DNA of 64,000 bases from Rubrobacter_D sp963840835 (GTDB taxonomy: Bacteria > Actinomycetota > Rubrobacteria > Rubrobacterales > Rubrobacteraceae), in contig CAWJAM010000006.1 in the NCBI GenBank assembly GCA_963840835.1, positions 372,001 through 436,000 of the forward strand. Reading direction: 5' to 3'. The notes below the pieces were generated by a model, which worked only from the letters and a program-made list of their open reading frames with translations, was not told where the DNA came from and did not search any database. The translations under genes were made by a program, and so were the position numbers. This document shows, in pieces, positions 48,847 through 58,133 of this stretch; the stretch's first letter is position 1, and every line of letters starts with the position of its first letter.

Positions 48847-50080
48847 CTACCTACCGCGGGAAGTCAGGTCGAGCGTCGTGTGGTAGAGGACGTTCGCCCC
48901 GGCCGTACAATCCTCCTTCGAGCTCCACTCCTCGGGGTTGTGGCTTACGCCGTCTTTCGAGCGGACGAAGATCATACCCATAGGGCACGAGCCTACGAGC
49001 TGCATTCCATCGTGCGCGGCGCCGCTCGCGAGATCGTAAGACCTCAGGCCGAGCTCCTCGCACGCCGCCTGCACCGCGCCTCGAACCGTCTCCGAACAGG
49101 AGACCGGGGTCATCCTCTGCAAGACCTCCGTCTCGAAACCTACGCCGCGCCTCCCGCACACGGCTCGTGCGCGCTCCAGGATGCGGTCTTCGACGAGGTC
49201 CCTCGTCCCTTCGTCTATGTCCCTGATGTCGAGCGAGAGTTCGACGCGGCCAGGGATTATGTTGATACCGCCCGGCTCGACTCCCATTTGCCCTACAGTT
49301 CCGACGGACGAGCCGGTAGCCGACGCCTCGTCCTCGACGACGGTCGCGACCTCGGCGGCCGCGGCCAGCGCGTCGTGGCGCAGTTGCATGGGGGTCGTGC
49401 CCGCGTGCCCCGTCTCGCCCACAAAGATGAGCCTGCGCCACACGGGCGCGGCTATGCCCGTCACGACTCCAACGGGCAAGCCCTCGTTCTCGAGGACCCG
49501 ACCCTGCTCTATGTGTAGCTCGACGTAGGCGGCGAGGGAGCCCGGTGGACGAGCGGCTTCTTCGAACTTCTCCGGGTCGAGGCCGTAGACCCTGCATCGC
49601 ATCGGCTATGGAGACGCCGTCCCCGTCCTCGTGTTCCAGATCTTCGGGAGAGAGGGTGCCCGCCAGCGCGCGGCTGCCGATCATGCCGAAGGAGAACCGG
49701 GCGCCCTCCTCGTCCGTGAAAGCGACGACCTCGACCGGTCGATCGGTCTCGACACCACCCTCCTCCAGCGTCTGCGCTACCTCGATGCCTGCGAGCACGC
49801 CGAGAGGCCCATCGAAGTTCCCGCCGTGGTACACAGAATCTACGTGAGAGCCGACGAGGACGGCCGGAGCGTCCGTCTCTCTTCCCTCGCGACGGCCGAA
49901 GAGGTTCCCTACGGCGTCCTCGCGGACCGTGAGGCCGGCCTCCTGCATGTAGGAGACGACGAGGTCCTTGGCGGTCCGCTCCTCATCGGTGAAGGAGAGG
50001 CGGGTCACGCCGCCCGACTCCTGTTTGCCCACCTCCGCAAGCTCCGAGAGCCTGCGCCACAAGCGCTCACCGTCTATCAC
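48847..50080 (-). pseudogene. frameshifted M20-family carbamoylase/amidohydrolase
   Basis: The N-terminal half (from ATG 50080; LVGSHVDSVYHGGNFDGPLG, VVAFTDEEGARF) is in one frame and the C-terminal half (YGLDPEKFEEAA, VELHIEQGRVLENEG, IIPGRVELSLDIRDI, GAAHDGMQLVG, GVSHNPEEWSS) in another. The break is at about 49589, where one extra base in the GGTCTACGG stretch would restore MQGYGLDPEK. Together they give an approximately 410-residue N-carbamoyl-L-amino acid hydrolase or allantoate amidohydrolase with the metal residues (His, Asp, Glu-Glu) present. It is either a recent pseudogene or a sequencing error. It ends a minus-strand run that begins with the thioesterase or aldo/keto reductase gene. 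Confidence 0.8.
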
Positions 50081-50087
50081 GTCTGGT

Positions 50088-51212
50088 CTACCTCCGGGTC
50101 TTTCGAGCCTCTTCGAGCGCGCCCAGTAACGACTCCGCCGTGAGACCGTGGGCCGTGATGCCGTCGCGCCCCGTCATGTCGCCGGCCGCGAGGAGGGCGT
50201 TCAAGATGGCCGCCTCCGTCGCCTCGGCCGCCGCGTGGAAGAGCGGCGTCATGTACCTGTTAGACACCATCTGCAGTGGCACGGTGGCTGGCGGTCTTTG
50301 TTGCCCGGCGCGCGGGATGCCTTCGTTGCCCGTGGCGAAGGCGAGGAAGATGTCGCCGCTCCCGTTATCGAGGCCGCCGCCCATCCGACCGAGCCCGATG
50401 CTCGCGCGCTTCGCCAGCCTATCGCACCCCGTAGGCAGGAGCGGGGCGTCAGTGGCGAGGACGACTATTATGGAGCCCGTCCCCGCCGGCTGTGTCACCT
50501 CCTCGTCCTCGTAAGGTGAAGGAACCTCCTCCGTTCTCAGAACATGGCCCACAGGCGCGCCGTCGACGCGCAGCATCGATCGGCGCCCGTAGTTAGCCTG
50601 CACGAGGGCACCGACCGTCCAGCCGCCCTCTTCTTCGGGGAGCCCGCGCGAGGCCGTGCCGATGCCGCCCTTGAACTCGTGGCAGATCATACCCGTCCCC
50701 CCGCCGACGGAGCCCTCCTGTACCGGCCCGGTACGCGCCGAGGTGAGGGCTTCGCGCAAATGCTCCGCGGTTACGTGTTGGCCGTTGATGTCGTTCAGGG
50801 TGCCGTCGTAGGTCTCGGCCACGACGGGGAGGCACCAGTGGTCTATCTCGTCGGTGCGGGCCTCCATCTCGGTCTTTACCAGGGCATCGCGCACGACGCC
50901 TACGCTGTGGGTGTTGGTAATCCCGACGGGCGTAGAGAGGATCCCCGCCTCCCTGATCCACTCAAGCCCCGTCATCTCGCCGTTGCCGTTGAACCTGTGA
51001 GAGCCGGCGAAGACGGGCTCGTCGCGCGCCAGCCCCTTGCGGGGACAGACGACCGTGACGCCCGTCCTGACGGGCCCCTCGCCGACGACGAGGCGTCCTT
51101 CACCGCGCACGATCGTCGAGTGTCCGACCCTCACCCCGTCGACGTCGGTGATCGCATCATGTGGCCCCGATGGAAGCTCGCCGATCCTCATTCCAAGCTC
51201 GCGGGCTCGCAC
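50088..51212 (-). CDS. P1-family (DmpA-like) aminopeptidase
   Basis: 374 residues. DmpA-type peptidases are Ntn-like hydrolases that self-cleave before a Ser. Here the proposed site is in QPAGTGSIIVVLATDAPLLP (Gly-Ser). Other conserved blocks are SGPHDAITDVDGVRVGH, THSVGVVRDAL, VVAETYDGTLNDING, GGGTGMICHEFKGGIGTASR and RASIGLGRMGG. It would cleave N-terminal D- or beta-amino acids, or small amides. GTG 51212 keeps the usual RARELG start; ATG 51191 is an alternative. It lies 7 bases before the carbamoylase gene and 9 after the aldo/keto reductase gene. Confidence 0.88.
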   Translation of the reverse strand: MRARELGMRIGELPSGPHDAITDVDGVRVGHSTIVRGEGRLVVGEGPVRTGVTVVCPRKGLARDEPVFAGSHRFNGNGEMTGLEWIREAGILSTPVGITNTHSVGVVRDALVKTEMEARTDEIDHWCLPVVAETYDGTLNDINGQHVTAEHLREALTSARTGPVQEGSVGGGTGMICHEFKGGIGTASRGLPEEEGGWTVGALVQANYGRRSMLRVDGAPVGHVLRTEEVPSPYEDEEVTQPAGTGSIIVVLATDAPLLPTGCDRLAKRASIGLGRMGGGLDNGSGDIFLAFATGNEGIPRAGQQRPPATVPLQMVSNRYMTPLFHAAAEATEAAILNALLAAGDMTGRDGITAHGLTAESLLGALEEARKTRR

Positions 51213-51221
51213 GAAGCGGCC

Positions 51222-51992
51222 TCAGCGACCCAGGGAGAAGACGCGGTCCATCTCCTCTTCGGAGAGCTCGAAGTCGAAGACGTCGAGGTTCTCCCTGAGG
51301 TGATCCTCGCCCGTCGCCTTGGGGATGGCCGAGACCTTCTCCTGCTGCACGAACCAGCGCAGGGCCACCTGGGTCGCCGTCTTGTCGTGGGCCTCGCCTA
51401 TCTCGACCAACGTGGCGTCGTCCTGGACGCCGCCGCGGGAGAGTGGGGTGTAGGCGGTGAGCAGGTAGTCCATCTTGCTCGCCTGGTCGAGCAGCGCGTC
51501 CTGGCTCCTGTAGGGATGGTACTGGACCTGGTTGCAGAAGATTTCCGCGTGTTTTGTTGCCTCCTCGACGAGGGATGGGGAGAAGTTGCTCACCCCGATG
51601 CGCAGCACGCCGCCATCTTCCTGCAGCTCCCGCATGGCCCAGAGGGTCTCCTCCAGCGGCACGCCGTCGCCGGGCCAGTGCATCAGCAGGAGGTCTACGT
51701 ATTCCGTGCGCAGCTTCTTCAGGCTCTCTCGGGTCTTGCTGATAACGCGGTCGTGGGCGAAGTCGCTCGGCCAGACCTTGGTGGTGAGGAAGATCTCACC
51801 CCTCTCTACCCCCGAACCTTCGATGCCCCGGCCCACCTCGGCCTCGTTGCCGTACATCTGGGCCGTGTCCACGTGCCTGTAGCCAATGGAGAGGGCACGC
51901 TCCACGGTCCGCTCGCACGTCTCTCCCGTGAGCCTGTAAGTGCCCAGCCCTAAAGAGGGAACCTTCTCGCCCTTTATCGTCTGATACTCCAT
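51222..51992 (-). CDS. aldo/keto reductase
   Basis: 256 residues of the AKR5-like class. The signature segments are GLGTYRLTGETCERTVERAL, GYRHVDTAQMYGNEAEVGRG (catalytic Asp and Tyr), TTKVWPSDFAHDRV with the catalytic Lys, LLLMHWPGDGVPLEETLWAM (His), GVSNFSPSLVEEA and SAIPKATGEDHLREN, the NADPH-phosphate-binding block. All four catalytic residues are present. It opens the run with the P1 peptidase and carbamoylase genes, possibly for detoxification or amino acid derivative use. Confidence 0.9.
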   Translation of the reverse strand: MEYQTIKGEKVPSLGLGTYRLTGETCERTVERALSIGYRHVDTAQMYGNEAEVGRGIEGSGVERGEIFLTTKVWPSDFAHDRVISKTRESLKKLRTEYVDLLLMHWPGDGVPLEETLWAMRELQEDGGVLRIGVSNFSPSLVEEATKHAEIFCNQVQYHPYRSQDALLDQASKMDYLLTAYTPLSRGGVQDDATLVEIGEAHDKTATQVALRWFVQQEKVSAIPKATGEDHLRENLDVFDFELSEEEMDRVFSLGR

Positions 51993-52041
51993 CGTGGCCT
52001 CCTCCGGGGTCAGGTGGATACTTTGCGCCGCAGCACGTTCT

Positions 52042-52515
52042 CTAGCGTCCCTCGGGTAAGAAGGTCCCCTCGGGACGGTCTTCGAGCTTCGCTACGGTGG
52101 GCAAGAACCAGTCGGGGCGCGCTTGGACGGCGTCTTGTACGGGGTCGAAGAAGACGTGGGCGGCCGAGCCCTCCGCGGCGAGGGTGCCGCTCTCGAAATT
52201 CTTTCCGGTGCGCAGCTCGAAGTCCATGGTGTAGGAGCGGTTGCCGACGGTGCGCATCCGCGCCGCGCCGTGGAGGTCGTCTTCGAAGAAGATCGCCTTT
52301 TTGAACCTGATGGTGGTCTCGGCGATCACGTAGCGGGCGCCGGGGACGTCGCCGGCTTCCAGCTCATCTATGCCGGCCAGATCCGCGACGGCGCGCCAGT
52401 AATCGAGGCGGATCTTCTCGAAGAACTCCAGGTAGACGGCGTTGTTGACGTGGCCGTAGGGGTCGAGGTCCCCGTAGCGGATCTCGAGCCGCGTCGGGGC
52501 GGGAGGGTTCTTCAA
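52042..52515 (-). CDS. hotdog-fold acyl-CoA thioesterase
   Basis: 157 residues. The 4-hydroxybenzoyl-CoA thioesterase/YbgC signature is IRYGDLDPYGHVNNAVYLEF, with the catalytic Asp in DLDPYGH. TTIRFKKAIFFEDDLH follows as the central strand. These enzymes hydrolyse short- or medium-chain acyl-CoA esters in the cytosol. It lies 49 bases upstream of the aldo/keto reductase gene and could belong to the same transcript. Only the start of the next TPR gene, on the opposite strand, lies upstream. Confidence 0.88.
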   Translation of the reverse strand: MKNPPAPTRLEIRYGDLDPYGHVNNAVYLEFFEKIRLDYWRAVADLAGIDELEAGDVPGARYVIAETTIRFKKAIFFEDDLHGAARMRTVGNRSYTMDFELRTGKNFESGTLAAEGSAAHVFFDPVQDAVQARPDWFLPTVAKLEDRPEGTFLPEGR

Positions 52516-52594
52516 AGTGGCGTCCCCTTCTATATAGATCTCCGCGGACGATTGTACACACTCATGGGGCGCCCTATCTGATTAAATAGGGGTG

Positions 52595-53944
52595 ATGGAC
52601 TACGACGCGTACCTGGAGCAGGGCGAGATCCTGGCGAGTGAGGGCCTCGTGGAGGAGGCGCTCGCGCGCTTCGAGCAGGCCCTCGATGCGGCCCCCGAGA
52701 ACCCCGAGGTCATCGAGGCCGTGGGACGCGCGCTCTTGAACCTGGGGCGGCTGGAGGAGGCCGAGGCCAGCTTCCTGGATGCCCTGGAGCTCGACCCCGA
52801 GTGGGTCGCTCCGCGGATGGGGCTCGCGATGGTGGCGCTCTCGCGCGACGAGCCGTTCAAGATCGTGCACCACCTCGAACGGGCTATAGAGGCGGATGCG
52901 GCTTATCCCGACGCCTACGTCGAGTTGGGCCGCTACTACGGGTTCATGGGGGAACCCGCGCTGGCGAAGGCAACGTTCGAGCGCTGGACGAACCGCGTGC
53001 CCGAGGACGCCGACATGCTCATAAACGCCGGTCTGACCCTCTTCGATGCCGCGGACTACGCCGAGGCCCTCGAGTTCTTCGAGAAGGCAATCGAGGCCGC
53101 GGCCGACGAGGTGCAGAAGAGTGGGGCGCGGACCTTCAGGGCCAACGCCCTCGACATGCTCGGCCGCTACGCGGAGGCCGTGGCCGCCTACGAGGAGGTC
53201 ATAGAAAGGACTCCCGACTGGTGGGAGGCGCACGCCAACCTCGGGATCTGCCACGCCCGCAACGGCGACCTTCAGGGGGCCGAGGCCACCTTCAGGCGTG
53301 GCCTGAAAGACTGTCCCGGCTCGCCCGAGATCAGGGACGAGCTGGCCGCCCACCTTCTCGCCCTCGGGAAGAACCTGCCTGAGGCGCTCACGCTCTCCGA
53401 GGAGGCCGTGGCGCTGGGGCGCGATGAGATCCGGCACCTCATGACCCTCGGGGAGGCCAGGCTCGCCCTCGAAGACGAAGCGGGGGCGTCGGAGGCCTTC
53501 GAGGCCGTACTCGCCCTCGACCCGGAGAACCCGGAGGCCCACCTGGAGCTGGCCATCCTCAACGAACGCATGGGAAACACGCAGAGCGCGGAGGAACACT
53601 TCGTGGAGTCGCTCAAGTCCGACCCAGCCAACCCCCGCGCCCTCTACTCATACGCGAGCCTCTACTACACGGCCGATGACCTCGAGGTCGCCGAGGAGAT
53701 CCTCGAGCGGGCCATCGCCGCCGACGCACGTTACTCCCCGGCCCTCTCCGCCCTCGCCAGCATTCAGGCCAGGCGCGGCGAGTTCGGCGAGGCCCTCGAC
53801 TACATCGAGAGGGCCGTGGAGGCCGGGGAGAGCGACGTCGAGCACTTCAGGAGCGCCCTTGAGTTCGCGCCCCTACACGCCGACCCGCGCTTTCGGACCC
53901 TCCTCTCCCGCATGGTGCGCGAGGGGAGAAACGGACAGGGCTAA
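52595..53944 (+). CDS. TPR-repeat protein
   Basis: 449 residues made almost entirely of tetratricopeptide repeats, about 12 units, from MDYDAYLEQGEILASEG to the end (for example LLNLGRLEEAEASFLDALEL, LNERMGNTQSAEEHFVESLK). No signal peptide or enzymatic domain is seen, so it is a cytosolic scaffold. Start ATG 52595 is preceded directly by GTG and by AATAGGGG. The small membrane protein gene starts one base after its stop; co-translation suggests association at the membrane. Confidence 0.88.
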   Translation: MDYDAYLEQGEILASEGLVEEALARFEQALDAAPENPEVIEAVGRALLNLGRLEEAEASFLDALELDPEWVAPRMGLAMVALSRDEPFKIVHHLERAIEADAAYPDAYVELGRYYGFMGEPALAKATFERWTNRVPEDADMLINAGLTLFDAADYAEALEFFEKAIEAAADEVQKSGARTFRANALDMLGRYAEAVAAYEEVIERTPDWWEAHANLGICHARNGDLQGAEATFRRGLKDCPGSPEIRDELAAHLLALGKNLPEALTLSEEAVALGRDEIRHLMTLGEARLALEDEAGASEAFEAVLALDPENPEAHLELAILNERMGNTQSAEEHFVESLKSDPANPRALYSYASLYYTADDLEVAEEILERAIAADARYSPALSALASIQARRGEFGEALDYIERAVEAGESDVEHFRSALEFAPLHADPRFRTLLSRMVREGRNGQG

Positions 53945-53945
53945 C

Positions 53946-54158
53946 ATGCCGGCCTCCCTGGCTTTCGGCCTGCTGCTGAGCGTCACGGGGCTCGCGTGCC
54001 TGGCCTTCGCATTCTACGCCCTCCTGCGTGGTGGCAAGGACCAGAAGGGTGGTATCGGCCCGATCTCAGAACGCGGCATCCACGTCATCGCCGGTGTAAG
54101 GATGCTCGTGATCGGGGGCATCAGCCTCGCCGCCGGTATCTACTTCCTTGTAAGCTAG
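53946..54158 (+). CDS. small two-helix membrane protein
   Basis: 70 residues. Helix 1 is SLAFGLLLSVTGLACLAFAF, then a basic polar loop (LRGGKDQKGGIGPISERG), then helix 2 (AGVRMLVIGGISLAAGIYFL). It begins one base after the stop of the TPR gene, so both are probably translated from one message. Function is unknown; it may anchor the TPR protein. Confidence 0.65.
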   Translation: MPASLAFGLLLSVTGLACLAFAFYALLRGGKDQKGGIGPISERGIHVIAGVRMLVIGGISLAAGIYFLVS

Positions 54159-54160
54159 TC

Positions 54161-54447
54161 AGCACGCTTCGGCCTGCGGCCTCCGCTTGTCAGCACGCTC
54201 GCTTCGCAGCTTGTCAGCCCGGCGTCTCCCTCCGGTCGGCGCCTTGTCAGGAAGTCTTCTTGAGGCCTCGCTACGAGCGTAGACCACTACCGCCAAAGGC
54301 AGCGGTACGTTGCACGCCGCAGAGCGGGGCCTGAACCAAAAAAGCTGAAAGCGAGCCCGGAGGGCGAAGCGTTGCTGACAAGCGAGGGCGCTAGCCCGAT
54401 GCGTGCTGACAAGCGGAGGCCGCAGGCCGGAGCGTGCTGACAAGCTG
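54161..54447. repeat. long inverted repeat between convergent genes
   Basis: Left arm 54161-54203 (GTCAGCACGCTTCGGCCTGC and CTTGTCAGCACGCT) matches the complement of 54403-54447 with few differences; unit CTTGTCAGCACGCT occurs repeatedly in both arms. The arms are about 200 bases apart and enclose further units. The segment lies between the membrane-protein gene (+) and the HD-domain gene (-), so it could end both transcripts. A related cluster is at 55107-55200. Confidence 0.65.
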
Positions 54448-54464
54448 CCGAAGGCAGCGTGCTT

Positions 54465-55067
54465 CTACAGCAGCTTCAATCCCTGCGTGGCGTCCCTCAG
54501 GTCTTCGAAGAAGTACTCCATCTCGCGGATGCGCTGGCCGGCCAGGTCCTTGCTGCTCTGCAGGACGAGGAGGTCCGGGATCTTCTGCCGCAGGCTCTCC
54601 GCGTTCCAGATGGCGGTCCGTATGTCGGGCACGTCGTCTTCCGTGCCGACCATGGCCAGCATGCGGGAGATGCCTATGGCGCCGAGGTAGTCCAGGCCGA
54701 TCGCGTCCTTCAAAAGTACGGTCTCCGAGGCGGCGCCGCCTGGGACGCCGGGCGGGTGGCGTTCGATCGCCTCTATGACCGCCTGGCTCGCCTGCGGGGG
54801 AAAGTCCCAGTCCTGCAGTATGCGGCGTGCCACCAAAGCCGAGCGCTTCGCGTGGTCGGCCGGCTCCCGCCGGGCGTAGGCCTTGTAGAGACCGACATCG
54901 TGCAGGAGGGCGGCGGCGCGCAGTATCTCCGTGTCGTAGGTGACGTCCTCCATCGCCGCGAGCTGCTCGGCCAGGGCGTAGACCCTAAGGCAGTGGGTGT
55001 ACCCGTAGACCGGGTGCGTCCCTACCCTGGCGACGAGCGCCTCTATCTCCTCCATGACCGGCTTCAC
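54465..55067 (-). CDS. HD-domain phosphohydrolase
   Basis: About 200 residues. The HD signature is complete: the first His in YGYTHCLRVYALAEQLAA, the HD pair in LRAAALLHDVGLYKAYA, and later DHAKRSALVARRIL, HPPGVPGG and LKDAIGLDYLGAIGI. HD proteins cleave phosphoester bonds of nucleotides, usually with two metals. The start is unsure: GTG 55067 (used here), ATG 55055, or further upstream, where the frame enters repeat sequence. It converges on the inverted repeat region. Confidence 0.8.
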   Translation of the reverse strand: MKPVMEEIEALVARVGTHPVYGYTHCLRVYALAEQLAAMEDVTYDTEILRAAALLHDVGLYKAYARREPADHAKRSALVARRILQDWDFPPQASQAVIEAIERHPPGVPGGAASETVLLKDAIGLDYLGAIGISRMLAMVGTEDDVPDIRTAIWNAESLRQKIPDLLVLQSSKDLAGQRIREMEYFFEDLRDATQGLKLL

Positions 55068-55106
55068 AAGTGGAGAGTCTAGCGAATAGCCCCCGCCGGT
55101 GCGAGT

Positions 55107-55200
55107 GCTTCGCAGCACGCTGCCTACGGCAGCTTGTCGGCACGCTCAGGCTACGCCTTCGTTGTCAGCACGGCGCCTACGGCGGCTTTCAGCTACTACA
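55107..55200. repeat. cluster of TCAGCAC-type units upstream of the kinase gene
   Basis: Units such as GCAGCTTGTCGGCACGCTCA and GTTGTCAGCACGGCGCC are repeated across about 90 bases between the divergent HD-domain and kinase genes. They are related to the 54161-54447 repeat. Confidence 0.45.
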
Positions 55201-55243
55201 TTCCTGTATAGTGGTGTTGTGTCGCAAGGAACAAGAGGGCAAG

Positions 55244-57490
55244 GTGAAGATTCGCTGGGTCGAACACCGTAGCGCTGTCCGGCTGGCATGGTCGCTTTGG
55301 GTGGCATGCGTAGCGCTCATCGCGCTCGCCCTCTTGCTCGACTCCCTCCTCCATCATGACATCCTTTCCTACCCCTGGCAGGTACGAAGCAACGACAGGG
55401 CTCTGTATCCTATCTACGCCATACTGACGGGGATAGTGTCGCTGGTGTACCCGACTATAGGGGCACTAATCGTCTCGCGCCTTCCGAGAAATCCTATCGG
55501 CTGGATCTTCTGCGGCGTTGGATTGCTTTACCAGATACAGCACCTCACCCTGGCCTACTCCGACTACGCCGTGTCCGGGAAATTCTCCTTACCCTGGGGC
55601 GAGCAAGTAGCCTGGTTCTCGACTTGGGTAGGGTTCGCTGGATTGATCCTGGCGGGGGTGTTCCTGATGCTGCTGTTCCCGGACGGGCGTCTACTGTCTC
55701 GTCGGTGGAGGGTCGTGGCGTGGGCGGCGGCTTTGGGGGCGACTTTGGCAGCGCTCACCGATGGCTTCTATCCTGGACGTCTGGCCACCCATGGTTATGT
55801 CGAGAACCCGCTAGGGGTCATGGGGACGATGGGCCAGGAGTTGACGAATTACGGCTCCCTGGCAGGCTCGAAGCTCCTCGCTTCGGCGTTGCTACTGGTG
55901 AGTACCCTCGCGGCGCTATACTCGCTTGCAGTTCGGCTTCGCCGTGCGTCGGGTGATGCGCGCCAACAGCTCAAATGGTTCTTGTACGCTGCTGCCCCGG
56001 CGACTGTCTGCCTATCAGTGTTCCTGATCGAAGTAATGATCAGCAACCACACGCAAACCCTGATGTTCGGCACGTTGAACGTACTTGACTACCCTATTTA
56101 TTATGCCAGTTCTTACACGCCTGCGTTCGCTTTGCTCTTTCTCGCGGTCTTCGCATGTATCGCCATCCTTCGCCATAGGCTCTACGACATAGACCTCCTC
56201 GTGCACCGTACCCTTGTGTACGGCGCTTTGAGCGCGTGTGTCATTGGTACCTACGTGCTCGCAGTAGTAGGTCTCGGAGCCCTCTTTCAAGCGCGGGGCA
56301 ACCTCGGTATCTCGCTGGTGGCCACGGTGGTCGTGGCCGTCCTGTTCCAGCCGCTTCGGAGCAGGCTCCAACGCGGCGTGAGCCGCTTGATCTACGGCGA
56401 ACGGGACGACCCTTCCGCGGTGACCTCGCGCCTGGGGAGGCGCCTCGAAGCGACACTCGCACCTGAAGCCGTGCTGCCTACGGTCGTCGAAACCATAGCC
56501 CAGGCTCTCAAGCTTCCCTACGCAGCCATTTTGATGAAGGAGGGAGAGGGCTTTCGGAGCGCCGCCTCCTACGGCTCACCCACGGCTGAACCCGAAGCCC
56601 TGCCACTCGTTTACCAGAGGGAGGAGATCGGACGCCTGGTGATCTCGCCCAGGGCCCCCGGCGAGGAGTTCTCCACTGGCGACCGGCGTCTGCTAGAGGA
56701 CCTCGCCAGACAGGCCGAGGTGGCCGTGCACGCCGTCAGGCTGACGGCGGATCTGCAAAGCTCCCGCGAACGGCTGGTCACTACACGCGAGGAGGAGAGG
56801 AGGCGCCTGAGGCGCGACCTGCACGACGGCATAGGGCCTACACTGACAGGCCTCGCCCTTCAGCTACATGCGGTGCGCGAACTGGTTAGGAGCAAGCCAG
56901 GGGATGCCGAACAGACGCTCGCCCGCCTCGAGGTGCGAACGGAGGAGACCATAGCCGAGATGAGGCGGCTGATCTACGGCTTGCGTCCACCCGCTCTGGA
57001 CGACCTGGGGCTCATCCCCTCCATTTACCAGCAGGCACAGAGCCACGGGATGGTTGACCTCCCCAAAGGCACCAGGACAAGCGAACTTATGGAGAACAGG
57101 CCGATCTTCTCGATGGAGGCCCCGGAGAAACTGCCGCCGCTGCCCGCCGCCGTTGAGGTGGCCTGCTACCGCATCGTCCAGGAAGCCATAACCAACGTCG
57201 CGCGCCACGCCCACGCCAGGACTTGCTACGTCCGTCTGTCGGTCGAGAGAGGGGCGGGGGGGCTGGAAGTGGAGATCACAGACGACGGCGTAGGGATACC
57301 CGTGGACCGGGTCGCAGGAGTAGGACTCTCCTCCATGCGCGAGCGGGCGGAGGAGCTTGGTGGGACCCTGGAGATAGAACGTCGTTCGGAAGGCGGGACG
57401 CGCGTGCTGGCGCGCCTGCCGCTTCCAGCACCGAAAGAGCACCCTCGAAGAGCGACCTCGTCAAGGAGAGCATCATCCGCGTCCTCATAG
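55244..57490 (+). CDS. membrane histidine kinase (NarL-type partner, HisKA_3)
   Basis: 748 residues from GTG 55244, after AAGAGGG. Eight to ten hydrophobic helices fill about residues 15-320, then a GAF-like segment (VVETIAQALKLPYAAILMKE), a coiled linker, the dimerisation/phosphoacceptor helix RRRLRRDLHDGIGPTLTGLA and a HATPase_c domain with EAITNVARHAHA and ITDDGVGIP. A late VGLSSMRERAEELGGTLEIE completes it. The frame runs upstream to 55070 but the added residues fall in repeat DNA. Its end overlaps the response regulator. The membrane domain suggests a lipid, redox or small hydrophobic signal. Confidence 0.9.
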   Translation: MKIRWVEHRSAVRLAWSLWVACVALIALALLLDSLLHHDILSYPWQVRSNDRALYPIYAILTGIVSLVYPTIGALIVSRLPRNPIGWIFCGVGLLYQIQHLTLAYSDYAVSGKFSLPWGEQVAWFSTWVGFAGLILAGVFLMLLFPDGRLLSRRWRVVAWAAALGATLAALTDGFYPGRLATHGYVENPLGVMGTMGQELTNYGSLAGSKLLASALLLVSTLAALYSLAVRLRRASGDARQQLKWFLYAAAPATVCLSVFLIEVMISNHTQTLMFGTLNVLDYPIYYASSYTPAFALLFLAVFACIAILRHRLYDIDLLVHRTLVYGALSACVIGTYVLAVVGLGALFQARGNLGISLVATVVVAVLFQPLRSRLQRGVSRLIYGERDDPSAVTSRLGRRLEATLAPEAVLPTVVETIAQALKLPYAAILMKEGEGFRSAASYGSPTAEPEALPLVYQREEIGRLVISPRAPGEEFSTGDRRLLEDLARQAEVAVHAVRLTADLQSSRERLVTTREEERRRLRRDLHDGIGPTLTGLALQLHAVRELVRSKPGDAEQTLARLEVRTEETIAEMRRLIYGLRPPALDDLGLIPSIYQQAQSHGMVDLPKGTRTSELMENRPIFSMEAPEKLPPLPAAVEVACYRIVQEAITNVARHAHARTCYVRLSVERGAGGLEVEITDDGVGIPVDRVAGVGLSSMRERAEELGGTLEIERRSEGGTRVLARLPLPAPKEHPRRATSSRRASSASS

Positions 57491-58122
57491 CAGACGACCA
57501 CAGCATCGTTCGGGAAGGACTGCGCGCAGTGCTCAGCTCGGAGCCCGACATGGAGGTCGTGGGCGAAGCGGCCACTGGAAAAGAGATAGTCGAACGTGCC
57601 GCCGAGCTCCGTCCTGACGTAATCCTCATGGACATACAGATGCCTGATGTAAACGGCATAGAGGCGACCCGCCGCATCCTCCAGGTCGACCCGGAATCGG
57701 TGATCGTGGTCCTCACCATGTTCGAGGACGACGATTCTGTGTTCTCGGCCATGCGCGCCGGGGCGAGAGGGTATGTGCTAAAGGGTGCGCCTCCGAACGA
57801 GATCCTGAAGGTGTTGCGCGCCGTCGCGGACGGGGAAGCCCACTTCGGACCTGAGATCGCCCGTCGTCTCATGGATTTCTTCTCCGCGTCCAGGCCGGCG
57901 TCTCCCGCCGAAGCCTTGCCCGAGCTCACCGCCCGCGAGATCGAGATCCTCGACCTCATCGCCCAGGGCCACCCCAACGCCAAGATCGCCGCGCGCCTCT
58001 ACCTCAGCCCCAAGACCGTGGCCAACCACATTTCCCACATCTTCACCAAACTGCAGGTCGCCGACCGGGCACACGCCATCATCCGCGCCCGCGAAGCGGG
58101 ACTGGGCAGGGGCGATACGTAG
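57472..58122 (+). CDS. LuxR/NarL-family response regulator
   Basis: About 216 residues. The receiver has the acidic pair IADDHSIVREGL, phosphoacceptor Asp54 in VILMDIQMPDVNGIEATRRI, Thr in VVLTMFEDD and Lys in YVLKGAPP. The output domain is LTAREIEILDLIAQGHPNAK then PKTVANHISHIFTKLQVADR, a GerE-type DNA-binding helix. It should be phosphorylated by the preceding kinase. No ATG, GTG or TTG exists near the domain start in frame; the nearest is far upstream at 57223. ATC 57472 or 57475 follows AAGGAG (57463-57468), so an unusual AUC start, overlapping the kinase stop, is likely. Confidence 0.88.
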   Translation: MIRVLIADDHSIVREGLRAVLSSEPDMEVVGEAATGKEIVERAAELRPDVILMDIQMPDVNGIEATRRILQVDPESVIVVLTMFEDDDSVFSAMRAGARGYVLKGAPPNEILKVLRAVADGEAHFGPEIARRLMDFFSASRPASPAEALPELTAREIEILDLIAQGHPNAKIAARLYLSPKTVANHISHIFTKLQVADRAHAIIRAREAGLGRGDT

Positions 58123-58133
58123 AGCAGCTTGTT

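Noticed and set aside
57223..57471. upstream extension of the response regulator from ATG 57223
   Set aside because: The 83 extra residues are Arg/Gly-rich and are read out of frame within the kinase's ATPase domain.
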